DNA of 64,000 nucleotides from Dysgonomonas sp. 520. Its GTDB lineage: Bacteria; Bacteroidota; Bacteroidia; Bacteroidales; Dysgonomonadaceae. Under the pieces are notes generated by a model. The model was not told the DNA's origin. It did not search any database and was given only the letters and a program-made list of their open reading frames with translations. The stretch covers positions 1 through 64,000 of the forward strand of contig NZ_QVMP01000004.1 in NCBI RefSeq assembly GCF_010501095.1, written 5' to 3'. Below, in pieces: positions 17,325 to 26,439 of the stretch; the stretch's first letter is position 1, and every line of letters begins with the position of its first letter. A program made the translations under genes and the position numbers.

Positions 17325-18557
17325 CTAATTCTTTAACTTGCTTAATCCAAATATCAGAATAACAATAAAGCAGACAAGAGGTACCAAAAAACCTACTGCC
17401 ATAGACCACACATCAGCAATTCTCCCCATCAGCATCGGTACAACTGCTCCCCCTGCCACAGCCATAACAATAAGAGATGAGCCTTTTTCGGTATTTTCTT
17501 TCAACCCGCTGATGCCAACGGCAAATATTGTCGGATACATAATAGACATGAAGAAGTAGGAAGCGAAAAGGCATACGACCGATGTCATACCCAGACCCAT
17601 TACCACCATCACCATCAACAATATATTTATGAAAGCATATATGGAAAGTAATTTTTTCGGATTGAAATACTTCATCATGTAACTGCCCGATATCCTTCCT
17701 ATCATAAACATCCCCATGCCTCCGAATGCCAGTATCTGCGATGCCTCCAGATGGCTAATATCGGGGCGTACCTCTATCACGTAATTGATAAAAAAGCTAC
17801 CTATACCGGTTTGTCCCGCAACATAAAAGAACTGGGCTACAACAGCAAATATGAACAAAGGATGTTTCAATAAATCGCGATATCTGCTTTTACTATTCTG
17901 ATCGCCCGAAACGTCCGAATCTTCCGCCGATATCTGCGGTAAAGGTGTACGCACAAACAAAACAGCAATAAGCAATACCACTATTCCGATGCCTACATAA
18001 GGCTTAGCCAATGCTGCAAAAGGATCTCCATCGTTCGAAAAAATCAAAAGTCCTCCGACCAATGGACCCAGAATCCATCCTAGACCATTGAAAGACTGTG
18101 CCAGATTGATCCGTCTTGCTCCCGATTGGGAAGGGCCTAACACTGTTGTATAAGGATTGGCTGCCGTTTCGAGGCAGGTTAGCCCGCAGGCTATTACAAA
18201 CAAAGCGATAAGGAATGGATAAAATGTTTTTATCAACGTTGCCGGATAAAACAAGAATGCTCCTATAGCAAATACGAATAAACCAAATATGATTCCTCTC
18301 TTATACCCATATTTTTTTATTATCAGTCCGGCAGGTATACCCATCACAAAGTACCCTCCATAAAGAGCAAACTGAACCAATGCCGAACGGGCTTTAGATA
18401 TTTGCAGAATCTCTTGGAAATGAGCATTCAACACATCGAGTAGCGCATGGGCAAATCCCCAGAGAAAAAACAAGCTTGTAACAAGTATAAAAGGAAACAG
18501 ATAGTTCTGCCCTTGTTTCCCTCTGAATAGAGAGGTTGAATTTATATTGTCTTTCAT
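17325..18557 (-). CDS. fucP: L-fucose/proton symporter
   Basis: A 410-residue major facilitator protein with twelve hydrophobic helices. The N-terminal LFFLWGFAHALLDVLNAHFQ and the GLTCLETAANPYTTVLGP motif are diagnostic of the FucP/GluP family of 6-deoxyhexose and hexose proton symporters. It is the last gene of the fuc operon, 31 nt after the kinase. Specificity for L-fucose follows from its neighbours; galactose or glucose cannot be excluded by sequence alone. Length is near the family norm (about 400-440). Confidence 0.88.
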   Translation of the reverse strand: MKDNINSTSLFRGKQGQNYLFPFILVTSLFFLWGFAHALLDVLNAHFQEILQISKARSALVQFALYGGYFVMGIPAGLIIKKYGYKRGIIFGLFVFAIGAFLFYPATLIKTFYPFLIALFVIACGLTCLETAANPYTTVLGPSQSGARRINLAQSFNGLGWILGPLVGGLLIFSNDGDPFAALAKPYVGIGIVVLLIAVLFVRTPLPQISAEDSDVSGDQNSKSRYRDLLKHPLFIFAVVAQFFYVAGQTGIGSFFINYVIEVRPDISHLEASQILAFGGMGMFMIGRISGSYMMKYFNPKKLLSIYAFINILLMVMVVMGLGMTSVVCLFASYFFMSIMYPTIFAVGISGLKENTEKGSSLIVMAVAGGAVVPMLMGRIADVWSMAVGFLVPLVCFIVILIFGLSKLKN

Positions 18558-18588
18558 GGTAATATTATCGGTTAGTGTATTCTATTTC

Positions 18589-20052
18589 TTATTTAAACAA
18601 ATGACTTACATTTTGTGCTGTATCTTTCCATTTGCCGGTATCCTCAGGATAATAACTCTTAAAGTTAAAACTATTTTCGATTATTTCATAAGCTTCTTCC
18701 CATCCTGATATTTTTTCATCGGCTATCGCTTGTTGAATTACATTCCCTACTGCAGTTGCCTCTGTCAATCCGTTGACTACTTCTATATCTAAGGCATCTG
18801 CAATATACTGGTTCAATTGCTCATTCTGGCTTCCACCCCCTACAACATACAATTTTGTAAAGTCTTTTCCCGAGCATTTTTTCAGTCTGTCCATCACATA
18901 GTAATATTTTATTGCCAGCGACTCAAGGATGCACCTCACCAATTCTCCCTGAGTTTCAGGGATGTGCTGCCCTGAACGGGAACAATAAGCTTGAATAGCT
19001 TCCTTCATTGATGACGGATTATTAAAAACAGGGTCGTCACTATTTACTATACATCGGAATGGTTCTGCTTTTGACGATTCGGACAGAATATAATCATAAG
19101 AAGTATTCAACCCCTCCTTTTCCCATTCGCCTATTATGCGCTGAAGGAGCCAAAGTCCCGTAATATTACGCATAAACAGTATTTTATTATCGACTCCTCC
19201 TTCGTTAGTGAAATCGTTTGTCATAGCCTCTTGGGTTAGGATGGGCTCGTCATTCAATGTACCTAACAACGACCACGTACCCGAACTCAGGAATGCCCAA
19301 TTGTTTCCTTTACCCGGAATGGCTGCAATAGCACTTGCCGTATCGTGCGAACCAACAACAAATACCTTTACGCCTTTGGCTCCTGTTTCTTCGGACACTT
19401 GCTTTGTCAATCCACCTAAAAGAGTACATGGCTGCAAAATCTTTCCCATTATATCGGCAGGAATATCCATCGCTTTAAAAACACCGGCACTCCATTCTTT
19501 AGTTCGGGCATTCAATAACTGCGAAGTAGATGCAATGGTATATTCATTACCCATTACTCCCGTCAGGAAATAATTGATAAGATCGGGAGTAAACAAAAGC
19601 CTGTTGGCATTGGAAAGGTGAGGACTATCCGATCTCCTCATGCTCCAAAGCTGGAAAATCGTATTTATGTCCATCTGTTGTATCCCTGTAATGGAGTACA
19701 ACTCTTCTTTCGAGATACATTTGGCCGATTTTTCCGACAAACCTTCTGTCCTGCTATCCCGATAACAAACAGGATTGGATAAAAGGTTATTGCTTTTGTC
19801 CAGCAGTCCGAAATCGACCCCCCATGTATCTACTGCAATTCCTTTCAGATCGTAACCTTTCCTGACGGCCAAGCTGATACTCAGTTTAATGTTCTCGAAC
19901 AGGGAAAGAAAATCCCAGCATAATGTGTCATCTTGTTGTATTAGAGTATTATTAAAGCGGTGCACCTCTTCAAGATGCACTTTACCATCGCTGATAGTGC
20001 CAACGATAGCCCGTCCGCTTCCTGCTCCGAGATCTAAGGCTAGGTATGACAT
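18589..20052 (-). CDS. L-fuculokinase / rhamnulokinase-type FGGY kinase
   Basis: The protein has 487 residues. The FGGY kinase N-terminus MSYLALDLGAGSGRAIVG carries the ATP-binding DLGxGSxR motif, followed by the substrate loop AVDTWGVDFGLLD. The second domain shows VVGSHDTASA, SSGTWSLLG and YVVGGGSQN. The sequence is closer to RhaB than to E. coli FucK, which is the usual situation in Bacteroides fucose operons. Together with the fucI and fucA neighbours the substrate is most likely L-fuculose. It starts 7 nt after the aldolase stop. Confidence 0.85.
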   Translation of the reverse strand: MSYLALDLGAGSGRAIVGTISDGKVHLEEVHRFNNTLIQQDDTLCWDFLSLFENIKLSISLAVRKGYDLKGIAVDTWGVDFGLLDKSNNLLSNPVCYRDSRTEGLSEKSAKCISKEELYSITGIQQMDINTIFQLWSMRRSDSPHLSNANRLLFTPDLINYFLTGVMGNEYTIASTSQLLNARTKEWSAGVFKAMDIPADIMGKILQPCTLLGGLTKQVSEETGAKGVKVFVVGSHDTASAIAAIPGKGNNWAFLSSGTWSLLGTLNDEPILTQEAMTNDFTNEGGVDNKILFMRNITGLWLLQRIIGEWEKEGLNTSYDYILSESSKAEPFRCIVNSDDPVFNNPSSMKEAIQAYCSRSGQHIPETQGELVRCILESLAIKYYYVMDRLKKCSGKDFTKLYVVGGGSQNEQLNQYIADALDIEVVNGLTEATAVGNVIQQAIADEKISGWEEAYEIIENSFNFKSYYPEDTGKWKDTAQNVSHLFK

Positions 20053-20059
20053 ATGATGC

Positions 20060-20704
20060 TTATTTATCGGTTTTACCTAAAATATATACATCAAGGTCGT
20101 GTATTTCTTCATCGGTGAGTGTGAGGTAGTTTCCTTCTCCCGCACGGACAATGATACTGCAAGCCAATTCGAAAAACACAGCTTTCTGAAAAGCATCATC
20201 GAAATCTTTACCGCACACCACCTGCCCATGCTTGCTCATCAAAGCGCAATCGTGGTTGGTTAGTGCTTCCGATACTGCCTTTGCCAGTTCGGGAGATCCC
20301 GGTCGGAAATAGGGAATAACAGGGATTTCGCGTCCGCAATAACACGGAACTTCGGCTACTACATTATAATTTTTCGGTTTGTTCTTCATACAGGAAACCA
20401 CAGTTGCATACTGGGACTGAAAATGTAAAACCACATTCATGTCTTTTCTCTCACGTAGCACTCCCAAATGAAAAGTACTCTCCATCGACGGTTTTGGCCC
20501 ATCAATACGCATTCCTGTAGAAATGTCGCAGACAGATACATTTTCTTCTGCCAGGCGTGGCAGCCAAGAGCCTGTTCCGGATATCAGAGCAATGTTGTCG
20601 TCTATCCTCCACGAAAGATTACCGCTACTGCAAAGTTGTAACCGTTCTTTACCTACTCGGTTAGCTTGTTCTATAAATTTTGCTATATGTTCTTTTGTTA
20701 TCAT
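20060..20704 (-). CDS. fucA: L-fuculose-phosphate aldolase (class II aldolase family)
   Basis: A 214-residue protein of the class II aldolase/adducin family, which cleaves L-fuculose-1-phosphate to DHAP and L-lactaldehyde. SGNLSWR near residue 28, SGTGSW at 42, and Glu75 in PSMESTFHLGV are seen. The usual H-x-H zinc motif reads H94-F-Q96 (LHFQSQYATVVS), so the second His is Gln. A later His in SKHGQVVCG fits the third ligand. The call rests on family and operon; the altered ligand is worth checking. Confidence 0.8.
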   Translation of the reverse strand: MITKEHIAKFIEQANRVGKERLQLCSSGNLSWRIDDNIALISGTGSWLPRLAEENVSVCDISTGMRIDGPKPSMESTFHLGVLRERKDMNVVLHFQSQYATVVSCMKNKPKNYNVVAEVPCYCGREIPVIPYFRPGSPELAKAVSEALTNHDCALMSKHGQVVCGKDFDDAFQKAVFFELACSIIVRAGEGNYLTLTDEEIHDLDVYILGKTDK

Positions 20705-20712
20705 AGTTAAGA

Positions 20713-21105
20713 TTATTCATTTAAAGCTTCGGTAAGAGAAAAAATTCTTTCTATTAATTGCCATTTTTCTTCCGAACGCTGACCTTTTTCTGTAATTTGA
20801 AATTTGGCGACAAATTCTTCCCATTCGGCTTGACGCTCGTAAGTTGCCAATTTGCCAAAAGCGTCATCCCAGTCAAAACTCATCGGGGTTTCCAGAACCA
20901 TAAAAGCAATATCGTTTATCAAATATATTTCCATATCCAGAATGCCTGCACGGCGAATACCCTCAGGTATTTCTTTCCAAATATTTCTACTATCGTGCCA
21001 ATACTTATATTGCTCTAAAGTCTCAGGGTTTAGTTTAAGGCATTGGCAGAAGCGTTTGGTCGCTCCTGCCATTTTTTTATTATATCCTTCTTTCAAGTTT
21101 GTCAT
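20713..21105 (-). CDS. L-rhamnose/L-fucose mutarotase (RhaM family)
   Basis: A 130-residue protein of the RhaM fold: RFCQCLKLNPETLEQYKYWH near the start, IYLINDIAFMVLETP in the middle. RhaM interconverts alpha and beta anomers of L-rhamnose. In this fucose operon it probably supplies the anomer used by fucose isomerase, in place of the unrelated FucU. It lies 5 nt after fucI and 8 nt before fucA. Anomer preference is inferred. Confidence 0.8.
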   Translation of the reverse strand: MTNLKEGYNKKMAGATKRFCQCLKLNPETLEQYKYWHDSRNIWKEIPEGIRRAGILDMEIYLINDIAFMVLETPMSFDWDDAFGKLATYERQAEWEEFVAKFQITEKGQRSEEKWQLIERIFSLTEALNE

Positions 21106-21110
21106 ATATC

Positions 21111-22901
21111 CTACTTTTTATACAAAGCTCCATAGGTCTGACATGCCCTGTAATCGGCACTTTCTTTATCCATTCCGAAAGCACTCCATGCAGCAGGACG
21201 GTATATATCTTTTCTGTCCACATTGTGCATACACACCGGTATACGAAGCATAGAAGCCAACGTTATCAGATCGGCACCGATATGACCGCAACTGATAGAA
21301 CCGTGATTAGCACCCCAGTTGTTCATTACCGAATACACATCTTTGAAGTTATCATTATTGGTCAGGCGAGGAACAAACCATGTTGTAGGCCAACCTTTAT
21401 CCGTTCTTTCATCTAAGATGCGGTGTATTTCCGGATCGAGATCTACTGTCCAACCTTCGGCCAACTGCAATACCGGGCCTATTCCTTTCACCAGATTCAG
21501 GCGTACCATTGTACAAGGCATACCTCCTCTGGTTAAGAACTTCGAAGAAAAACCGCCTCCACGGAAATATTCACGATTAGCCGGCATCCATGTAGTTGCA
21601 TCCAGACAAGCTTTTGCTTCTGCCTCGGTAATATTCCAAAATGGTTTCATCGTGGGCTTACCGTCTTCATCGTTCTGACGTCCACTACCATCCAACGTAG
21701 CTGCGCCTGAGTTGATCAGATGAATCATGCCACCTGAAGCCAATCCTTCCAATTTCTTTCCTGTAACTCGTTCCACCGCATCCGCACTCCAATAAGTACG
21801 TACATCGGCAAATATTTGTGCTGTATTAGTCAATAGATAGCCAAATAACATAGCCGTACCATTCAGCGCATCATTTTCTGTAGCTAATACATATGGCGCA
21901 CGAATTCCCGTCCAGTCGAAAGAGGAATTCAGAATAGCTTCTGCAAAATCCCCGTTCGGATAGAAATCCGTCCATTGGCGTTGTCCTTGAAATCCGGCTG
22001 CAATAGCATTATGCCCAAGAGACTCTTCACCAAATCCCATTTCTTTCAATTTCGGATTACCGATCATAAGATCACGAACGATAAGCGTCATTTTCACTAT
22101 AAATTCCCAATCCTTTTCGTTGCCGGCTTGATCTCTCACAAGATCGGGACGATTTATGTTATCTTCTCCTTGCTTGCAATTGGCTTTAGCCCAAGCTAAT
22201 GCCTTTTCAAATTCTTCTTTGTCATAAATGCCTTCGGTCATGCGGCGGATGATCTCAACTTCGTCTACACCCTCGCAGCGCATGCCTAAGTAATCTTCGA
22301 AGAAATCGGTATTTACGATCGAGCCTGCAATTCCCATACATACTGCTCCTATCGACAAATACGATTTGCCTCGCATCGTAGCCACAGCTAGTCCGGCTTT
22401 GGCAAAGCGAAGCAACTTTTCTTTTACATCGCAAGGAATTTCCGTTGTTCCGGCATCTTGTACGTCGCATCCGTATATGCCGAATGCAGGCAAACCCTTT
22501 TGTGCATGAGCGGCAAGTACGGCCGCCAGATAAACAGCCCCCGGGCGTTCTGTTCCATTAAATCCCCATACAGCTTTCACAGTATGTTGTTCCATATCCA
22601 TTGTTTCGCTACCATAGCACCAGCAAGGGGTAACAGTAATAGTTACTCCGACTCCTTCTCTTCTGAATTTCTCCGCACATGCAGCGCTTTCGGCTACACG
22701 CCCGATAGTAGAATCTGCAACTACACATTCTACGGGTGTTCCGTCCGGATATTTAAGTGTAGAAGTTAACAGCTGCACTACACTTTTTGCCATATTCATG
22801 GTTTGATTTTCGAGGGATTCACGAACTCCTCCCATACGTCCGTCGATGGTAGGACGAATACCTATTTTAGGCCATTGGCCTTGAAATCTGCTTCTTTTCA
22901 T
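21111..22901 (-). CDS. fucI: L-fucose isomerase
   Basis: A 596-residue protein, close to the 591 of E. coli FucI. The start [20 protein letters not shown], the metal/active-site segment [18 protein letters not shown], and the C-terminal [20 protein letters not shown] are all characteristic. It converts L-fucose to L-fuculose with Mn2+. It is first in a five-gene operon of one strand with gaps of 5-31 nt, driven from a TAnnTTTG-type box at 22952-22959 and divergent from an AraC regulator. Confidence 0.95.
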   Translation of the reverse strand: MKRSRFQGQWPKIGIRPTIDGRMGGVRESLENQTMNMAKSVVQLLTSTLKYPDGTPVECVVADSTIGRVAESAACAEKFRREGVGVTITVTPCWCYGSETMDMEQHTVKAVWGFNGTERPGAVYLAAVLAAHAQKGLPAFGIYGCDVQDAGTTEIPCDVKEKLLRFAKAGLAVATMRGKSYLSIGAVCMGIAGSIVNTDFFEDYLGMRCEGVDEVEIIRRMTEGIYDKEEFEKALAWAKANCKQGEDNINRPDLVRDQAGNEKDWEFIVKMTLIVRDLMIGNPKLKEMGFGEESLGHNAIAAGFQGQRQWTDFYPNGDFAEAILNSSFDWTGIRAPYVLATENDALNGTAMLFGYLLTNTAQIFADVRTYWSADAVERVTGKKLEGLASGGMIHLINSGAATLDGSGRQNDEDGKPTMKPFWNITEAEAKACLDATTWMPANREYFRGGGFSSKFLTRGGMPCTMVRLNLVKGIGPVLQLAEGWTVDLDPEIHRILDERTDKGWPTTWFVPRLTNNDNFKDVYSVMNNWGANHGSISCGHIGADLITLASMLRIPVCMHNVDRKDIYRPAAWSAFGMDKESADYRACQTYGALYKK

Positions 22902-22951
22902 GGTTATTCGTTTCTTTTAAGGTTAAGTATTGGTTTAATGTTTGTTTTTCT

Positions 22952-22959
22952 CAAAAGTA
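22952..22959 (-). promoter_or_regulatory. Candidate -7 box of the fuc operon
   Basis: On the minus strand TACTTTTG matches TAnnTTTG, 51 nt upstream of fucI. No good -33 box is seen, as expected for an activator-dependent promoter. Confidence 0.35.
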
Positions 22960-23033
22960 AAGTTTAAATATTAAGAAGGCTTTCATTATTCCGATGAATA
23001 TTTTGCACAAAATCGACATTAAAAGATGGAAAG

Positions 23034-23064
23034 TTGGTATTATGTGCTACAAATCGTATATTTA
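23034..23064 (+). promoter_or_regulatory. Candidate promoter of the AraC regulator
   Basis: TTGG (23034-23037), 19 nt, then TATATTTA (23057-23064) fit the Bacteroidetes promoter pattern with one mismatch and lie just upstream of the chosen ATG. Confidence 0.4.
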
Positions 23065-23091
23065 CAATCGTGTTATTCTTATTGCAAATTG

Positions 23092-23955
23092 ATGATAATA
23101 GATAATTTAAATCTGGTGTTGCTGAATGTAGGCTATTCTGAATTGAATGCCAGTTGGAATTGGAAAAACATTAGTAGTCCTTTTGCCCGTATATATTATG
23201 TAACCGGAGGTGAGGCCAAGACATATATCAACGGAAAAGCATACACACTAACTCCCGGAAATCTTTATCTTACACCGCCATTCACTCTGCATGATGATGA
23301 GAGCGATAGTTTCTTTTCTCTTTATTATATTCATTTTTATGAGAAAACGTATAATAAAGAGTCAGTCTTCGACAAGTTGGATTTTCCTGTCGAGTTAAAT
23401 GCAAACACATTAGATTCTCCTCTAATAGAAAGATTATTGGAAATAAACCCTGAACGGCATTTGCACCATATTGATCCGAGAGTTTATGACAATACGCCAA
23501 GCTTCTCTAAATTTATTGCTGATAATTACCTGCTTCCAATACACATCCAACTGGAAACGCGAGGAATTTTATATCAAATTATGGCCAAATTTATGGGTTT
23601 GGCACAACTGAAATCAAGGTATAAAGATATTAGGATAGATAAATGTTTGCGATATATTCATGAAAACACCGACAAAAATGTAGAGCTTTCTCAATTGACC
23701 GACATCTCATGCATAACAAAAGATCACCTGATTCGTATTTTCAAAAAAGAGACAGGCTACACTCCCATTAAATATATCAATATCAAAAAGATAGAAAGAG
23801 CTCAATTGCTCTTGCTCACCACAAATATGTCCATTGCCGATGTAGCTTTGGAGTTATCAATAGATAACGTTTCTTATTTCAATCGCCTATTCAAGCAATA
23901 TACGAATCTTGCTCCGAGTCAGTATAGAAATAATAAAATAGACACTTCGATTTGA
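23092..23955 (+). CDS. AraC-family regulator of the fucose operon
   Basis: From the ATG at 23092 the protein has 287 residues; an in-frame ATG at 23026 would place the promoter boxes inside the gene. Residues ~10-110 form a cupin-like sugar-binding domain (YVTGGEAKTYINGKAYTLTP, NLYLTPPFTLH). The last ~100 form two HTHs of AraC type (ISCITKDHLIRIFKKETGYT, then NMSIADVALELSI, YFNRLFKQYTNLAPSQYR). It is divergent from fucI, so it very likely activates the fuc operon in response to fucose or an intermediate. Confidence 0.88.
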   Translation: MIIDNLNLVLLNVGYSELNASWNWKNISSPFARIYYVTGGEAKTYINGKAYTLTPGNLYLTPPFTLHDDESDSFFSLYYIHFYEKTYNKESVFDKLDFPVELNANTLDSPLIERLLEINPERHLHHIDPRVYDNTPSFSKFIADNYLLPIHIQLETRGILYQIMAKFMGLAQLKSRYKDIRIDKCLRYIHENTDKNVELSQLTDISCITKDHLIRIFKKETGYTPIKYINIKKIERAQLLLLTTNMSIADVALELSIDNVSYFNRLFKQYTNLAPSQYRNNKIDTSI

Positions 23956-24020
23956 TTATTGTTTTCTTCAAATATCTTTATTCTACTTAGCAATCGCCAA
24001 ACGATTTTTCCAGCACACAC

Positions 24021-24110
24021 TCAGAGAATTGCAGGCAATAGATTGTGTAGGCTTTAAATAATCTTCCTGTCACTGTTTGGGAGATTGATAATACCAAAGT
24101 TGTGCCTGTT
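24021..24110 (+). repeat. Integration-scar repeat, copy 2
   Basis: CACACTCAGAGAATTGCAGG, CACTGTTTGGGAGATTGATA and GTGCCTGTTAGTCAGAG align in the same order with 50397-50545. The tRNA-Asn-like part stops after CAGAG, so the T arm and acceptor end are missing here. The surrounding 23956-24430 otherwise holds only a terminator, the half-repeat at 24350 and no gene. Confidence 0.5.
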
Positions 24111-24136
24111 AGTCAGAGTCACTTTTTCTAATATAT

Positions 24137-24170
24137 AAAGAGCTACAACGTTTATACATTGTAGCTCTTT
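24137..24170. terminator. Strong hairpin terminator
   Basis: AAAGAGCTACAA (24137-24148) pairs perfectly with TTGTAGCTCTTT (24159-24170) around a 10-nt loop. It lies downstream of the scar repeat and would work on either strand. Confidence 0.6.
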
Positions 24171-24349
24171 GTCATGAAGAGAATAAATGATGCTAATCAA
24201 GTTTAACGGATTATTTATCCTCTTTCTTTATGTAAGTAGTCACTTGTTTTTATGTTATTTACACGACTGGTAGTTCCATTTCGCATTATTAACTATATGA
24301 TATCCATCTGTCTTTCTGATAATAAATAACTTCTTTCATTTATTTGGAT

Positions 24350-24362
24350 AAATGCACCACGG
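24350..24362. repeat. Solo end of the MITE-like repeat
   Basis: AAATGCACCACGG, followed by AATATAAC about 10 nt later, repeats one end of the element at 13339-13555. No partner arm is seen nearby. Confidence 0.4.
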
Positions 24363-24430
24363 CTAATTGTAATATAACGAAAGGACAGTTTTCCAGCTTG
24401 AGAACTACTCTCTTTCATATTGTCAAAACG

Positions 24431-25234
24431 TTATAAAGATTCAATCAGAATGTAGCTATGCCCTTCTTCTCCATATAATAGAATATCTTCCGATTGGGCA
24501 TTATTGTAAATGAATCCCCAGAAATCAATTATATCTCCTTGATCTAATTTAACTAACCCCATAACAAAGTTATTTTGATCCTTTCCATTGTCTGTGACAG
24601 AGATAAATCCCGGATCTTGAAAAAATACTCCATTTTTAAAAGCATAAACCCGTTGATTCTCTCCCGGCTGAGTTGATCGGAAATACATGTTCATCGAAAT
24701 CCGGTAAATACCGGTAACCGGAGCCACATAACGTTGATTGACTGCATCCCAACCGTATGTACTTCCATAAATTTCTTTAGCCTTATCAAACTTGATATTG
24801 TTGAAGAAGTCAATTTTTACGATCTTGCCAATAGAAGGCCCTGATTCGGGATATGGCACTATTCCTGAATAAATGGTATTTCCTCCTTTACCCACAACCA
24901 TTGTTTGATATTGCACAGCACCTGATACCCAGACTCCGTTTCCTTGCGTGTCGGACGTCAAAACCTTTCCGGACGAAGCCCCATTTGGTAAATGTAGTCC
25001 TGTATTGTTTCCTGTCGTTCGGATGTCTATTTTGTTTTGGGGCGCATTCGTTCCTATTCCAATTCTACCTTGAGTATCTACCATCACATCATCTGCAATA
25101 TTTGTACTGCCATTTGTGTCTCTTTTCCCGTCGATGTGGAAGATACCCTGCGGGTTTTCCGTGTTCACACCCACCTGTGCTTTTAGAGCCGTAACGGCTA
25201 AAAAAATCAATAAAATTAAACTGCTCTTTTTCAT
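24431..25234 (-). CDS. Secreted protein with C1q/TNF-like C-terminal domain
   Basis: A 267-residue protein with a signal peptide at 1-19 (MKKSSLILLIFLAVTALKA). Residues 20-95 have the VGVNTENPQGIFHIDG and GRIGIGTNAPQNKIDI motifs common in Bacteroidetes cell-surface proteins of the head/tail-fibre-like type. Residues ~140-267 resemble a C1q-like jelly roll (YVAPVTGIYRISMNMYF, then VYAFKNGVFF, GDIIDFWGFIYN). It is likely surface-exposed or secreted. It is divergent from an AraC-type regulator, which may control it. Function unknown. Confidence 0.75.
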   Translation of the reverse strand: MKKSSLILLIFLAVTALKAQVGVNTENPQGIFHIDGKRDTNGSTNIADDVMVDTQGRIGIGTNAPQNKIDIRTTGNNTGLHLPNGASSGKVLTSDTQGNGVWVSGAVQYQTMVVGKGGNTIYSGIVPYPESGPSIGKIVKIDFFNNIKFDKAKEIYGSTYGWDAVNQRYVAPVTGIYRISMNMYFRSTQPGENQRVYAFKNGVFFQDPGFISVTDNGKDQNNFVMGLVKLDQGDIIDFWGFIYNNAQSEDILLYGEEGHSYILIESL

Positions 25235-25551
25235 AAGTTTTTAATGTTGTTTGTTGTGTTAAATACCTGATTGCCTGCTTATTCCCGGTCTGTCACTGAC
25301 TAAGTGACGGAGGGGTGATAATTGGAGTGCTATTACACTTATTATCAATTGATTACGAAAACAGAGATTCCAATATGTGAAACATCGGTTAAACAGGCAG
25401 AAATAGTTTCTATTTATACAGATGATTATCTTGCTTTAAACATTTAGTAAACAACAGCTTATTAGTTCAGACGGAAAAATGGTTTTGAAAAAATCTGTAA
25501 TACATTAGTTAAACACGCACTAATACAAACACTTAAACAAACATAAAAAAG
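25235..25551. promoter_or_regulatory. Divergent regulatory region with palindrome and 19-bp direct repeats
   Basis: GTCACT-gacta-AGTGAC is an inverted repeat at 25292-25308 and resembles the hairpin behind the AraC gene. Two direct repeats of the form ACATnnGTTAAACAnGCAn lie at 25382-25400 and 25502-25520 (15 of 19 identical, 120 bp apart). Paired direct repeats in a divergent region suit AraC-type binding. No gene is seen here. Confidence 0.4.
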
Positions 25552-26388
25552 ATGAAGGATAATGATAAGAATGAAAGTGCTTTGATACGATTCCTCAATT
25601 TTGAGAAAGGTTCCGATTGGGAAACGAAAGAGGGTGAAAGCAGAATTATTGTAGTAACGAAAGGTCGGTTGGGAATATCTTCCAACATGCAAAATTCGTT
25701 GACGGTATCCGAATCGAGACTATTTTTCCTGCCTGCGGGAGATCATTTATCTGCCAGAGTGTTGGAAAAAAGTTCGGTGATTGTAATAAATTTGATTGAC
25801 TCCGTCCATCTTGAAACTCTGAATATCAGTAGTATATGTGAACAAAAGCCGGACATATCCTGCCTGAAAATGGAAAGTGTGCTACATGCCTATGTTCGTT
25901 CGCTTCAAATGTATGAGGAAAGCGGCATAAGTAGTGAGGTTCTCTACACTCTGAAAATCAGGGAATTGATTTGCATTTTGAAGATGTCGTACTCGAATGA
26001 AGAGCTGACCGATTTCTTCCGATCGCATCTGTCTAACGATTTTCATTTCTCGGAGCAGGTGCGCAAATTGTCCCAGAATACATTAAATGTGAGATTGTTA
26101 GCAGAAAAGATGAATTACAGCTATTCGGGATTCAACAAGCGGTTTCGCAAGACGTTTGGCATGTCGGCTTATTCGTGGCTCCGTCAGCGAAGAACTAACA
26201 CGGTATATTATGAAATCTATTACACGAACAAAACCCTGAAACAAATATCGACGGATCACAAATTTGCGACGCTTTCTCATTTCAACGAATTTTGCCACAA
26301 AAATCTGGGCAAAGCTCCCTCCGAAATCCGACGGAAAAGAAGACAGGAAAGTAGCCATAAAAAAGAACCTCTGTCACTTAGTCAGTGA
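25552..26388 (+). CDS. AraC-family transcriptional regulator
   Basis: A 278-residue protein. The N-terminal ~120 residues look like a cupin-like domain (SRIIVVTKGRLGISSNMQ, ESRLFFLPAGDHLSARVL). The C-terminal ~100 are an AraC/XylS DNA-binding domain (LNVRLLAEKMNYSYSGFNKR, FRKTFGMSAYSWLRQRR, TLSHFNEFCHKNLGKAPSEI). It is transcribed away from the C1q-like gene, with a candidate binding region between them. Ligand unknown. The stop codon lies inside the terminator hairpin. Confidence 0.85.
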   Translation: MKDNDKNESALIRFLNFEKGSDWETKEGESRIIVVTKGRLGISSNMQNSLTVSESRLFFLPAGDHLSARVLEKSSVIVINLIDSVHLETLNISSICEQKPDISCLKMESVLHAYVRSLQMYEESGISSEVLYTLKIRELICILKMSYSNEELTDFFRSHLSNDFHFSEQVRKLSQNTLNVRLLAEKMNYSYSGFNKRFRKTFGMSAYSWLRQRRTNTVYYEIYYTNKTLKQISTDHKFATLSHFNEFCHKNLGKAPSEIRRKRRQESSHKKEPLSLSQ

Positions 26389-26394
26389 CAGAGG
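26368..26394 (+). terminator. Terminator overlapping the AraC stop codon
   Basis: CCTCTGTCACT (26368-26378) and AGTGACAGAGG (26384-26394) pair perfectly over 11 bp. The TGA at 26386-26388 lies in the right arm. No T run follows, so termination may be weak. Confidence 0.5.
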
Positions 26395-26439
26395 CAGGCT
26401 GTAAATCATTATCTTAAGCTACAAAGATAGAAAAAAATT

